From: Chitinophaga solisilvae
GTDB lineage: Bacteria > Bacteroidota > Bacteroidia > Chitinophagales > Chitinophagaceae
Length of the DNA stretch: 64,000 nt
Direction of reading: 5' to 3'
Assembly (NCBI RefSeq): GCF_009928525.1
Contig: NZ_JAABOK010000007.1
Location: forward strand, 248,001-312,000
Positions 7,879 through 16,936 of the stretch are shown here, piece after piece; the stretch's first letter is position 1, and each line of letters starts with the position of its first letter. The position numbers and the translations under genes are program-made. The notes beneath the pieces were generated by a model. It saw only the letters and a program-made list of their open reading frames with translations, had not been told where the DNA came from and searched no databases.

Positions 7879-9606
7879 TTATCCGTTCATGGAGATCAGG
7901 AACTCTTCGTTGTTCTTCGTGCCGCGCATGTGTTGCAGCATGAAGTGCATGGATTCGTCGGTGTTCATATCTGCCAGGTGATTGCGGAGGATGTGGATAC
8001 GTTTGAGAGAATCTTTATCCAGCAGCAGATCGTCGCGGCGGGTAGACGATGCGGAAACATCGATAGCCGGGAAGATACGTTTGTTAGCCAGTTTACGATC
8101 CAGCAGCAGCTCCATGTTACCGGTACCTTTGAACTCTTCGAAGATTACCTCGTCCATTTTGGAACCTGTATCAATCAGGGCAGTAGCGAGGATGGTCAGG
8201 GATCCGCCGTGTTCAATTTTACGGGCAGCACCGAAGAACTGTTTAGGTTTCTGCATCGCGTTGGCTTCCACACCACCGCTCAGTACTTTACCGGAGGCTG
8301 GAGCAACGGTATTGTGCGCTCTGGCCAGACGCGTGATGGAATCCAGCAGGATTACCACATCGTGACCGCATTCTACCAGGCGTTTTGCTTTCTGCAAAGC
8401 GATAGCAGATACTTTCACGTGTTTTTCAGCCGGTTCATCGAAGGTAGAGGCGATAACTTCCGCCTTTACGCTGCGTTCCATATCGGTCACCTCTTCCGGA
8501 CGCTCATCGATCAGCACCACCATCAGATAAATTTCAGGGTGGTTGGTAGCGATGGCGTTGGCTACTTCTTTCAGCAACATGGTTTTACCTACCTTGGGTT
8601 GCGCAACAATGAGTCCGCGCTGCCCTTTACCGATAGGCGTAAACATATCCATGATACGGGTAGAGTAGTTATTGGAAGTGGTAGTTAATTTCAGTTTTTC
8701 GAAAGGGAACAGTGGTGTCAGGTAATCGAATGGCACGCGGTCGCGTACTTCTTCGGGTGACTTACCATTGATGGTTTCCACTTTCAGTAAGGCAAAATAT
8801 TTCTCTCCTTCTTTTGGCGGACGCACGGAACCTTTAACGGTATCGCCGGTTTTCAGACCAAAGAGTTTTATCTGGGAAGGTGAAACGTAAATATCATCCG
8901 GGGAGCTGAGGTAGTTATAGTCGGAAGAACGGAGGAAACCATAGCCGTCAGGCATCATTTCCAGTACGCCTTCGCTGACGATAACACCATCAAATTCTAT
9001 ATTAAAGGCAGCTTCTTTCTTGTTAGGGAAACGTTGCTTCTGCGAAGCAGGGATCAGCGTTTCAATACCTTCCGGCATCACGAAATCATCATCTTCTTCC
9101 TCTTCTTCTGCAGCAGGAATGGCAGTTAATTCTTCTTCCTCTTCTTCTTCTTCCGCTTCATCTTCGGTAAATGAAGGAATGATAATATCATCATCATCAT
9201 CGAAAGTGAGTGAAGGAATGCTATCGAGATCTATTTCGAAATCTTTTATTTTGGATTTGGAAGATGCAGCAGGTGCTTCATCCGCTTCGTGCTCTTTTGT
9301 TTTGCCTGTAACTTTCTTGGTAGTTTTTTTGGCGGCTGGTTTTTCTTCTGCGCCGGCTGGTTCTTCTGTAGCGTGAGTTGCTTCGTCTTTCTTTACAGGT
9401 TTGCGTTTGCGTGCTTTCTTCTCTTCTCCGTTGGACTGGTTATCTTCTGAGGCCATCACTGCTTGTTTGTCCAGAATTTTGTAGATCAGGTCCTGTTTGT
9501 TCAGTTTTTTAGCGTTGGGAACATCAAGCTTCTCTGCAATATCAAGCAGCTCAGGAACGAGCATGTCGTTCAATTGTAAGATGTCGTACATCATCTGTGT
9601 TGTCAA
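7879..9606 (-). CDS. rho: Transcription termination factor Rho with long charged insert
   Basis: Hexameric RNA-dependent ATPase that ends transcription. The N-terminal Rho_N helix bundle ([22 protein letters not shown]) is followed by a disordered stretch of about 130 residues: first Lys/Ala-rich ([25 protein letters not shown]), then strongly acidic ([38 protein letters not shown]). The cold-shock RNA-binding fold ([34 protein letters not shown]), Walker A ([14 protein letters not shown]) and Walker B/Q-loop ([16 protein letters not shown]) follow. The total of 575 residues compares with about 419 in E. coli. The 3' end faces repeat A. Confidence 0.97.
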   Translation of the reverse strand: MTTQMMYDILQLNDMLVPELLDIAEKLDVPNAKKLNKQDLIYKILDKQAVMASEDNQSNGEEKKARKRKPVKKDEATHATEEPAGAEEKPAAKKTTKKVTGKTKEHEADEAPAASSKSKIKDFEIDLDSIPSLTFDDDDDIIIPSFTEDEAEEEEEEEELTAIPAAEEEEEDDDFVMPEGIETLIPASQKQRFPNKKEAAFNIEFDGVIVSEGVLEMMPDGYGFLRSSDYNYLSSPDDIYVSPSQIKLFGLKTGDTVKGSVRPPKEGEKYFALLKVETINGKSPEEVRDRVPFDYLTPLFPFEKLKLTTTSNNYSTRIMDMFTPIGKGQRGLIVAQPKVGKTMLLKEVANAIATNHPEIYLMVVLIDERPEEVTDMERSVKAEVIASTFDEPAEKHVKVSAIALQKAKRLVECGHDVVILLDSITRLARAHNTVAPASGKVLSGGVEANAMQKPKQFFGAARKIEHGGSLTILATALIDTGSKMDEVIFEEFKGTGNMELLLDRKLANKRIFPAIDVSASSTRRDDLLLDKDSLKRIHILRNHLADMNTDESMHFMLQHMRGTKNNEEFLISMNG

Positions 9607-10025
9607 ATTTTAGAAGTGTTGTGAGGCGGGTACCACTGCATACCAACATACACCAATTACAAATAATTGTTTTTGCGTCAAGAAATTTAATAGATTATTA
9701 AATTTGATAGGGAATGATTGAGTTTAGGAACTGCCGATGAAGATGGAAAATGAACTTAATCAGGCAGATTATGATGCAAGATTAAAACAAGTTTTATTAT
9801 TATCCAAAAAAAATTGCCCCCCAATGCCCCATAGGACCCATTATCAGCCACATGAAAGGATCATGACTCCGCTATAAAAGCGTAGTGGCGCGCCCCTCAT
9901 CATATGGTATTTATATTGCATTTTTTTATATTGTGTTTGTTTTTAACATTTTTTTTTGAAAGAAACCCTATAATTATCTTGCAAAAAGGCCATACCCGGT
10001 GCTATGGACTATGCGGGAGAACGCT
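9607..10025. other. Intergenic region between rho and asnS
   Basis: About 420 nt between two diverging genes. It holds an A+T-rich stretch beside rho, a GC-rich patch near 9820-9895 with GGCGCGCC, and the asnS promoter region on the right. No reading frame here looks real and no strong hairpin is seen. The leaders of both genes must lie here. Confidence 0.6.
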
Positions 10026-10033
10026 TATTTTTG
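10026..10033 (+). promoter_or_regulatory. asnS -7 box
   Basis: TATTTTTG fits TAnnTTTG and lies 23 nt before the asnS ATG, which places the start point close to it. No good TTTG is found 19 bp upstream (TATG there), so this is a partial match. Confidence 0.45.
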
Positions 10034-10056
10034 CAGTCCTTAAAATTAAATTTATT

Positions 10057-11496
10057 ATGAGCCAAAGAGTGAAAGTCAAGCAAATCTTGTCCGACGACAA
10101 GGCGCATTACGAAGTAACAGTAAAAGGTTGGGTGCGGTCTTTCCGCAACAATCAGTTTATCGCATTAAACGATGGCTCTACCAATAATAATTTACAAGTA
10201 GTAATCAACACCGAAAACACAGACCCTGCACTGCTGAAACGTATCACCACCGGCGCAGCCATCAGCGCTACCGGTGAAGTGATTCCTTCCCTGGGTAAAG
10301 GTCAGAAGGTAGAGCTTAAAGCTGCCACCCTGGAAATACTGGGTGACTGCGATCCGGAGAAATTTCCGTTACAGCTGAAAAACAGGCCCAGCCTGGAATA
10401 CCTGCGTGAAATCGCGCATCTGCGTTTTCGTACCAATACTTTCGGCGCCATCTTCCGCGTACGTCATGCCCTCGCATTTGCCGTACATAAGTTCTTCAAC
10501 GAACGCGGATTCGTATACCTGCACACACCCATCATCACTGCATCAGATGCTGAAGGCGCAGGTGAAATGTTCCGTGTAACCACGCTGGACCCGAAGAATC
10601 CGCCGCTGACAGAAAAAGGTGATATCGATTACAAGGAAGACTTCTTCGGCAAATCCACCAACCTCACGGTATCCGGACAGCTGGAGGGAGAACTCGGCGC
10701 AATGGCTTTCGGAGATATTTACACGTTCGGACCTACCTTCCGTGCTGAAAACTCCAATACTGCCCGCCACCTGGCTGAGTTCTGGATGATTGAACCGGAA
10801 ATGGCCTTCTATGAACTGGAAGATAACATGGACCTCGCAGAAGCATTCATCAAATCGCTCATTAGCTATGTGATGGAACACAACCGCGAAGACCTCGACT
10901 TCCTCGCCAGCCGCCTCGCTGAAGAAGAAAAACAAAAGCCTCAGCAGGAACGCAGCGAAATGGGGCTGATAGAAAAACTGGAGTTTGTGCTCAACAACGA
11001 ATTCGTTCGGATTACTTACACAGAAGCTATCGATATCCTGAAAAACAGCAAACATAATAAAAACAAAAAATTCCAATACCTCATTGAAGGATGGGGCGCT
11101 GACCTGCAAAGTGAGCATGAACGCTACCTGGTAGAAAAACACTTTAAGAAGCCGGTTATCCTGACCGACTATCCGAAAGAGATCAAGTCTTTCTACATGA
11201 AACTCAACGATGACAATAAAACCGTAAGGGCCATGGATATCCTGTTCCCCGGCATCGGTGAAATGGTTGGCGGCTCCCAGCGTGAAGAGAACTACGACAG
11301 ACTCGTGAAACGCATGGAAGAAATGCATGTACCTGTAGAAGAACTGAGCTGGTACCTGGATACCCGCCGCTTCGGTACTGCACCACACTCCGGCTTCGGA
11401 CTGGGCTTTGAACGCATGATGTTATTCGTCACCGGTATGACCAACATCCGCGATGTCATTCCTTTCCCAAGAACGCCTAAGAGCGCGGAATTCTAG
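10057..11496 (+). CDS. asnS: Asparaginyl-tRNA synthetase
   Basis: Class II synthetase that charges tRNA-Asn. The N-terminal OB fold ([22 protein letters not shown]) is followed by the class II core: motif 2 in [22 protein letters not shown] and motif 3 in [15 protein letters not shown]. The length of 479 residues is normal when the ATG at 10057 (MSQRVKVKQ) is used; the upstream open frame to 9904 is low-complexity Phe/Leu and contains the promoter box. A hairpin of the ATTTGAGATTT class and then an ordinary terminator follow the gene. Confidence 0.97.
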   Translation: MSQRVKVKQILSDDKAHYEVTVKGWVRSFRNNQFIALNDGSTNNNLQVVINTENTDPALLKRITTGAAISATGEVIPSLGKGQKVELKAATLEILGDCDPEKFPLQLKNRPSLEYLREIAHLRFRTNTFGAIFRVRHALAFAVHKFFNERGFVYLHTPIITASDAEGAGEMFRVTTLDPKNPPLTEKGDIDYKEDFFGKSTNLTVSGQLEGELGAMAFGDIYTFGPTFRAENSNTARHLAEFWMIEPEMAFYELEDNMDLAEAFIKSLISYVMEHNREDLDFLASRLAEEEKQKPQQERSEMGLIEKLEFVLNNEFVRITYTEAIDILKNSKHNKNKKFQYLIEGWGADLQSEHERYLVEKHFKKPVILTDYPKEIKSFYMKLNDDNKTVRAMDILFPGIGEMVGGSQREENYDRLVKRMEEMHVPVEELSWYLDTRRFGTAPHSGFGLGFERMMLFVTGMTNIRDVIPFPRTPKSAEF

Positions 11497-11514
11497 CCAC
11501 GTGGCTATTTTATT

Positions 11515-11605
11515 ATTTTGTTATTTGAGATTTAATTTTAATCATGATGTCACCTGAACTGTAAAGAGGGCATCATGATTTAAATTAAATCTCAAATAAC
11601 AAAAT
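11515..11605. repeat. Long intergenic inverted repeat G (ATTTGAGATTT class)
   Basis: Arms 11515-11549 and 11571-11605 are 35 bp with one mismatch around a 21-nt loop. The arms hold TTATTTGAGATTT. It starts 18 nt after the asnS stop codon and is followed immediately by the terminator. Confidence 0.88.
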
Positions 11606-11614
11606 AGTAAAATG

Positions 11615-11651
11615 AAAGTCCGTACAGGTAAGGCTGTACGGGCTTTTTTTA
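11615..11651 (+). terminator. Rho-independent terminator after asnS
   Basis: AAAGTCCGTACA (from 11615) pairs with TGTACGGGCTTT (from 11635) with one G-T pair, and a run of seven T follows. It ends the asnS transcript downstream of repeat G. Confidence 0.85.
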
Positions 11652-11736
11652 TGTTCGTTTATGGAAATTTTCCGGTGCTGCGTCTTATTGAGGAAAGCGC
11701 TTTCAACCATTTTCGTACATCCACAAACGTTAAACT

Positions 11737-12264
11737 ATGGCTGAAATAAACACATCTTCCGACAACGGCCACAGGCCAGGGAAAGGCCGCAGCAGCAAAA
11801 AATCCACCCGCGTGGACATGACTCCCATGGTAGACCTGGGGTTTCTCCTGATCACCTTTTTTATGCTCACCACCACCATGCTGCAGGCCAAAACCATGGA
11901 GCTGGTTATGCCGCGCGACGGCAACCCAATGCCATTACCCATCAGCAAAGCACTGACCATTATCCTCGGTCCGCAAAATACCATCGCCTGGTATGAAGGT
12001 ATCGGCGACGACCCTGCGAAACCGCCGCAGGTCAACCGCTCCAGCTTTTCCAATCACAACGGCATCCGTGATATTATCATCAGCAAAAAAGAAAAAGTAC
12101 AACGTACCTCCCATAAAAACGACCTGATGGTACTTATCAAAGCCGATGAAAAAGCCCGCTACGAAAACGTTGTAGACATCATGGACGAAATGCTTATCAA
12201 CAAAATAGACCGATATGCCATTGTAGATATGAATGCATTTGAAAAAGGGATTTTTTCTGAATAA
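11737..12264 (+). CDS. exbD: ExbD/TolR-family biopolymer transport protein
   Basis: A 175-residue inner membrane protein with one N-terminal membrane helix carrying the family aspartate: STRVDMTPMVDLGFLLITFFMLTTTML. The rest is periplasmic, ending in VVDIMDEMLINKIDRYAIVDM. ExbD works with ExbB to pass proton-motive force to TonB. No exbB or tonB gene is next to it, so this is an isolated copy, as is common in Bacteroidota with many exbD paralogues. Its TAA stop codon lies across the edge of repeat B. Confidence 0.88.
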   Translation: MAEINTSSDNGHRPGKGRSSKKSTRVDMTPMVDLGFLLITFFMLTTTMLQAKTMELVMPRDGNPMPLPISKALTIILGPQNTIAWYEGIGDDPAKPPQVNRSSFSNHNGIRDIIISKKEKVQRTSHKNDLMVLIKADEKARYENVVDIMDEMLINKIDRYAIVDMNAFEKGIFSE

Positions 12265-12513
12265 TTGCGAATTACGAATTACGAATTGCGAATGGGGAAC
12301 CCGGGCTTATCAGGCAGGAATAAGGATTAATTATGAATTATGAATTAAGAATTATGAGTTAGCGGGAAGATTTAAGCGAAGAACATATTTTGTTATCTGC
12401 TTAAATCTTCCCGCTAACTCATAATTCTTAATTCATAATTCATAATTAATCCTTATTCCTGCCTGATAAGCCCGGGTTCCCCATTCGCAATTCGCAATTC
12501 GTAATTCGTAATT
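12263..12513. repeat. Long intergenic inverted repeat B (AATTACG class, 115-bp arms)
   Basis: Arms 12263-12377 and 12399-12513 are 115 bp each with only two mismatches (both A/G inside heptamers), around a 21-nt loop that contains GCGAAGA across its edge. From outside in: four AATTRCG heptamers, a GC-rich CCCGGG segment, a stretch of TTATGAATTA-like units and an inner GCGGGAAGATTTAAGC. The left end overlaps the exbD stop codon. It is the longest of the family in the window. Confidence 0.93.
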
Positions 12514-12547
12514 CCTTACCTTTAGCGCTCCAAAACAATAGTAAGAT

Positions 12548-13504
12548 ATGGCAACAACCCACTCCATCCCCTCTGTCGACCTGGCAGATTTTACCTCCGG
12601 CGACGCCGGGCGCAAAGCAGCCTTCGTGCAGCAACTGGGAAAAGCTTATGAAGAAGTAGGATTTGTAGCGGTGAAGAATCATGGTATTCCAGACGAGCTT
12701 ATTGCTGACCTCTACAATTATGTTCAACAGTTTTTTAAGCTGCCCTTTGAAACAAAGCATAAATACGAAATCCCTGAACTGGCGGGCCAGCGCGGTTATA
12801 CCTCGTTTGGTAAAGAACACGCCAAAGGATATGAAGCCCCTGACCTGAAGGAGTTCTTTCAGTTTGGCCAGACTGTGGAAGACAATGACCCCATCAGTGA
12901 ACAGTATCCGCCGAATGTAACGGTAGACGAGGTACCGGCGTTCACCCCTACTTTCTTTAAGGCGTACCGTGGCTTCGAGACTTCCGGTAAATACCTGTTA
13001 CAGGCGATTGCGCTGTATCTGGGACTGGATGAAAACTACTTTGACGGAAAAATACATAACGGCAACTCCATTCTGAGAGCGATTCACTACCCTCCTATTA
13101 CCCAGGAGCCTAAATCAGCTATCAGAGCGGAACAACACGAAGACATTAACCTGATTACGCTGCTGGTAGGCGCTTCCGCGGACGGCCTGCAGATTCTGGA
13201 TAAGCAAAATAACTGGGTGCCGGTAACCTCCCTGCCGGAGCAGATTGTGGTAAACGTGGGCGATATGCTGCAACGGCTTACCAACAACCGTCTGAAATCT
13301 ACTACCCATCGTGTGGTGAATCCGCCCCGCGAAATGTGGAATACCTCCCGTTACTCTATTCCCTTCTTCCTGCATCCCAAATCAGAAATGAAGCTGGATG
13401 CCCTGGAAAGCTGTATTACTGCGGCCAACCCGCTGGCGTACGAGCCCATCACCGCCGGCGAATACCTGGACGAACGTTTACGTGAAATAGGCCTGAAAAA
13501 ATAA
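12548..13504 (+). CDS. Isopenicillin N synthase-like Fe(II)/2-oxoglutarate-dependent oxygenase
   Basis: A 318-residue member of the DIOX_N/2OG-FeII_Oxy group. The N-terminal part (IPSVDLADFTSGDAGRKAAFVQQLGKAYEEVGFVAVKNHGIP) is typical. The iron ligands are the HED of AEQHEDINLITLLV and the His of STTHRVVNP; the 2OG-binding arginine is in TSRYSIPFF (RxS). The substrate cannot be inferred; bacterial members act on small molecules. TACCTTTA at 12517-12524, just after repeat B, is a plausible -7 box. A terminator follows. Confidence 0.9.
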   Translation: MATTHSIPSVDLADFTSGDAGRKAAFVQQLGKAYEEVGFVAVKNHGIPDELIADLYNYVQQFFKLPFETKHKYEIPELAGQRGYTSFGKEHAKGYEAPDLKEFFQFGQTVEDNDPISEQYPPNVTVDEVPAFTPTFFKAYRGFETSGKYLLQAIALYLGLDENYFDGKIHNGNSILRAIHYPPITQEPKSAIRAEQHEDINLITLLVGASADGLQILDKQNNWVPVTSLPEQIVVNVGDMLQRLTNNRLKSTTHRVVNPPREMWNTSRYSIPFFLHPKSEMKLDALESCITAANPLAYEPITAGEYLDERLREIGLKK

Positions 13505-13523
13505 TCCGGCCCACCCTATAGTA

Positions 13524-13560
13524 AAAGTCCCGGCAAGCAAGCTCTTACCGGGACTTTACA
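13524..13560 (+). terminator. Rho-independent terminator after the oxygenase gene
   Basis: AAAGTCCCGG (13524-13533) pairs with CCGGGACTTT (13548-13557) over a 14-nt loop. The remaining 290 nt up to the chromate transporter gene hold no recognisable gene, repeat or consensus promoter. Confidence 0.8.
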
Positions 13561-13854
13561 TGTATCCTTGATGTAGGACAATTCTGGTTATTTTATGGTT
13601 ACTCTCAACGGCTTTCAAAATATGGTTATTCTTTTGTCCGAACACTATTTCATGCCGGTGGGTTATAAATTTCGCTAATACAAACTGATCACAACGGATA
13701 AAAGGCCATATTCGTTACAATAGCCAGCGGTATTACAAGTATTGTGCCTTTATTAAACAGGAACGATAGCTTTATTAGCAACATCGTTGTAATTTGTCTG
13801 ATAATTTTTACTAACTTATTGAATCCTTCGGGCAGAATTCACTTATAAATAACT

Positions 13855-15048
13855 GTGTTTCTACGTCATATACCTTTTCTCAAAGCTGTGCTATTACATA
13901 GCATCACTGCCTACGGCGGCCCGCAGGGGCATCTGGCAATGATGATGAAAACCTTTGTACATCAGCGTAAAGACGTAACGGAACAGGAGCTGATGGAATA
14001 TAATGCCTTCTGCCAGCTGCTGCCCGGTGCATCGTCTTCCCAGACCCTTACCCTTATCGGATACAAACGCGGCGGTGTTATGCTGGCCATCATCACCCTG
14101 CTGATATGGATCACCCCGGCCTGCCTGCTGATGGGCTCTCTCAGTTTCCTGCTGCAATACTTTGACAAGCGGGCATTGCAGACCGACATATTCAAATATG
14201 TTCAGCCAATGGCTGTAGGATTCCTGGCCTATGGCGGCATCAGGGCGTTTAAGATCAGTATCAACAACGTAGCCACCTTCATTATTATGATAGTGGCCAT
14301 GTTTGCGGCCTTCTACCTGAAGTCGCCGTGGACCTTCCCGGCTCTCATTATCCTGGGCGGTATTGTGTCCAACTTCAGTAATAAACGTATTCCGGATATT
14401 AACGAGAAACCTAAAAAAATACAGTGGGGAAATATCTGGCTGTTTGTGTCCATCTTTGTGCTGGCGGGTATTTTATCGGAGCTGGCGCGCTCTCATCAGT
14501 GGATTACCAGAAGGCCCTTTAACCTTTTTGAGAACTTTTACCGCTTCGGCAGCCTTGTATTCGGCGGGGGCGATATATTAATTGCCATGATGCTGGAACA
14601 GTATGTATTCCGCGCCAAAACTCAGTTTCTTACTGCGGAAGAGCTGCTGACCGGGGCGGGGATCATGCGTGCGCTGCCCGGCCCTACCTTTTCCATTTCC
14701 GCCTATGTGGGTGGCATGGCTATGCGTAACCTGGGCATGGGCTACCAGTTCCTGGGTTGTATACTGGCGCCGGTAGCCATTTTTCTTCCAAGCCTGTTAC
14801 TGGTGCTGTTCTTTTTCCCGATATGGCACAATCTCAAAAAGTATGTGGTGATTTACCGTGCCCTGGAAGGCATCAACGCCGTAGTAGTTGGTATAATGTG
14901 GGCGGCTACCTTTATCCTGTTTTTTGCCATCCCGACCAACTGGTACAATCTGCTGATTATGATCAGTACCCTGGCGCTGCTGACCATCACCAAACTGCCG
15001 TCGCCATTCATTGTAATCACCTGCCTGTTGCTGGGCTGGCTGCTATGA
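13855..15048 (+). CDS. chrA: Chromate transporter (CHR family, two-domain form)
   Basis: A 397-residue inner membrane protein with two repeated Chromate_transp halves. The first half begins [23 protein letters not shown] with the GGPQ.H motif and contains [20 protein letters not shown]; the second has [21 protein letters not shown] and [15 protein letters not shown]. About ten membrane segments are visible. It exports chromate or a related anion; many members respond to sulfate instead, so substrate is not certain. The chosen start is GTG. Its last bases overlap the end of the convergent sigma-54 regulator gene by 6 bp. Confidence 0.9.
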   Translation: MFLRHIPFLKAVLLHSITAYGGPQGHLAMMMKTFVHQRKDVTEQELMEYNAFCQLLPGASSSQTLTLIGYKRGGVMLAIITLLIWITPACLLMGSLSFLLQYFDKRALQTDIFKYVQPMAVGFLAYGGIRAFKISINNVATFIIMIVAMFAAFYLKSPWTFPALIILGGIVSNFSNKRIPDINEKPKKIQWGNIWLFVSIFVLAGILSELARSHQWITRRPFNLFENFYRFGSLVFGGGDILIAMMLEQYVFRAKTQFLTAEELLTGAGIMRALPGPTFSISAYVGGMAMRNLGMGYQFLGCILAPVAIFLPSLLLVLFFFPIWHNLKKYVVIYRALEGINAVVVGIMWAATFILFFAIPTNWYNLLIMISTLALLTITKLPSPFIVITCLLLGWLL

Positions 15049-16383
15049 TGCGGTGATATTATATTCCTTGATTTTATTGTAAAGTGTGGTCAGTCCGATG
15101 TCCATCAGCTCTGCTGCGCGGGTTTTATTGCCTTTTACATGCGCCAGTACCTTGATGATATGGCGCTTTTCCATGTCTGCCAGCCGCAGGGAGGAAGGCG
15201 AATCTTCGCCACCCTGCTGGAAATCGAACGGCAAAGCGGGCACATCCAGTATATCCGTGTCCGTTAGAATGGCCGCGCGCTCTATTACATTCCGTAATTC
15301 CCTGATATTGCCCTTCCAGCTGTGCTGCTGCAGCGCCAGCAGGAAGGCGGGCGTCATGCCGGTAATACGCTTGTTCATTTTGGGTGAGAACTGCTGAATG
15401 AACCACTGGGCCAGCAATGGAATATCTTTCTTGCGTTCATTGAGGGAAGGCAGAGCAATCTGGAAGACAGACAGGCGGTAGAAAAGATCTTCGCGGAAGT
15501 GTCCTGCCGCAATTTCCTGTTCCAGGTGGCGGTTGGTGGCGGCAATAACGCGTACATCCGTTTTGGTGGGCTTAGGCTCCCCTACCCGGTAAAACTCCTG
15601 TGCCTCCAATACCCGCAGCAGCTTAGCCTGCAGTTCTATGGGCATCTCCCCTATCTCATCTAAAAAAATAGTTCCTCCGCGGGCTTCTTCAAAAAATCCC
15701 TTCTTATCCTTTACCGCACCGGTAAAAGCACCGGCAATATGGCCAAACAATTCACTCTCCAGTATATCCTTGCCGATAGCGCTGCAGTTCACTGCTACAA
15801 ACGGCTGCTGGCGGCGCTGGCTGGCGGCATGTATGGCCTGTGCAAATACCTCTTTCCCGGAGCCGGTTTCTCCCAGCAGCAGTACCGTCATATCAGACGG
15901 CGCCACCTTCCTGGCCAGCTCAATAGCAGCATTGATTTCCGGCGATGTTCCCAGAATATTATCGAAATTATATTTACCGCTGATCTTCTTCTCCAGGTCA
16001 CGGATACGGAACTGCAGTGCAGCCTTATCCATCGCTTTGCTCACCAGTGGCAGGATACGGTTGTTATCGTCTCCCTTGGTGATATAATCAAATGCGCCGT
16101 TTTTAATGGCCTGTACACCATCGGCAATGTTGCCGTATGCAGTGAGTACAATGGTTTCAACTTCCGGGTAACGCGCATGAATGGTTTGTACCAGCTCCAC
16201 ACCGTTGCCATCGGGCAACTTAACGTCAGACAGCACCACGCTGATTTCTTCCTTCTCCAGTATCTTCATGGCAGCCCTGATATTGGCCGCCTCGTGCATC
16301 GTATATCCTTCCAGTCCCAATAGGCGGCTCAGCAGCTTACGCAGCTGATCCTCATCGTCAATAATTAAGATATGCCCTTTCAA
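15043..16383 (-). CDS. Sigma-54-dependent response regulator (NtrC family)
   Basis: A 446-residue activator. Receiver domain 1-120 ([14 protein letters not shown], acceptor Asp in [11 protein letters not shown]). AAA+ domain with Walker [13 protein letters not shown], the sigma-54 contact loop GAFTGA and Walker [14 protein letters not shown]-terminal Fis-type helix-turn-helix [23 protein letters not shown]. No histidine kinase is adjacent, so the partner is elsewhere, possibly one of the kinases at 23.9-26.8 kb. It ends tail to tail with the chromate transporter with overlapping stop codons, so no terminator can lie between. Confidence 0.95.
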   Translation of the reverse strand: MKGHILIIDDEDQLRKLLSRLLGLEGYTMHEAANIRAAMKILEKEEISVVLSDVKLPDGNGVELVQTIHARYPEVETIVLTAYGNIADGVQAIKNGAFDYITKGDDNNRILPLVSKAMDKAALQFRIRDLEKKISGKYNFDNILGTSPEINAAIELARKVAPSDMTVLLLGETGSGKEVFAQAIHAASQRRQQPFVAVNCSAIGKDILESELFGHIAGAFTGAVKDKKGFFEEARGGTIFLDEIGEMPIELQAKLLRVLEAQEFYRVGEPKPTKTDVRVIAATNRHLEQEIAAGHFREDLFYRLSVFQIALPSLNERKKDIPLLAQWFIQQFSPKMNKRITGMTPAFLLALQQHSWKGNIRELRNVIERAAILTDTDILDVPALPFDFQQGGEDSPSSLRLADMEKRHIIKVLAHVKGNKTRAAELMDIGLTTLYNKIKEYNITAS

Positions 16384-16419
16384 TCTTTTGAATTTAAGAG
16401 CAAAATAACAGCAAAAAGA

Positions 16420-16911
16420 CTAATTATTGCGGGAAGTTTTCTGGTTGGCCTTAAACACCAGTGCGCCAACAGCAGCAGCCAGCAGCCCCATTACCATGTT
16501 TACAAACAATATGTTTCCCAGGAACATAATCCAGAAATTACGTTTCACATTTTCATCCTGTATCACCACGCCCGTACTCTGCTCTACCATCTGGTGATGC
16601 CCGTCTGAAGACATAATCAGGAAGTGAAAGATGATGGTGAATACTGCGATGAGAATAGTAGCCAGCAAGGTAGTACGGAATCCCATGGCAAAAGCAGCTT
16701 TCACCGATGTATGTTCATGATGTCTGCTGTTGTAGTGAATAATGGAAACCAGCACCCCCAGGAAAAACACCAGGCTCGTGCAAAACCCTGTCCATAGCGC
16801 ACCATATAGATCGGTAGCATAAAAAATAATGGTCAGTACTATCGATACAAGCGCGATAACAATACCATATACCGGAGATAATTTTGTGGCTTTCGGATTT
16901 GATTGTTGCAT
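16420..16911 (-). CDS. DUF4199-family membrane protein
   Basis: A 163-residue protein with four hydrophobic segments (YGIVIALVSIVLTIIFYATD, WTGFCTSLVFFLGVLVSIIHY, GFRTTLLATILIAVFTIIFHF, FLGNILFVNMVMGLLAAAVGALVF) and the arrangement of the Bacteroidota DUF4199 family. Function unknown. The frame is open to 17007, but the ATG at 16911 (MQQSNPKATK) avoids overlap with ligD. It starts 25 nt after the ligD stop, so it could be read on the same transcript. Confidence 0.75.
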   Translation of the reverse strand: MQQSNPKATKLSPVYGIVIALVSIVLTIIFYATDLYGALWTGFCTSLVFFLGVLVSIIHYNSRHHEHTSVKAAFAMGFRTTLLATILIAVFTIIFHFLIMSSDGHHQMVEQSTGVVIQDENVKRNFWIMFLGNILFVNMVMGLLAAAVGALVFKANQKTSRNN

Positions 16912-16936
16912 AACCTGGAGATTTAATTGAACAAAA

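Noticed and set aside
7930-8688. Long open frame on the plus strand opposite rho
   Set aside because: It mirrors the conserved rho frame; the peptide is rich in His, Gln and Phe as expected of an antisense shadow.
9700-9800. Sigma-54 promoter (GGCA ... GATGC) before rho/asnS
   Set aside because: Spacing is one base too long and the -24 GG context is poor.
9904-10056. N-terminal extension of asnS to 9904
   Set aside because: The extension is a Phe/Leu-rich string covering the promoter box; ATG 10057 gives the normal protein.
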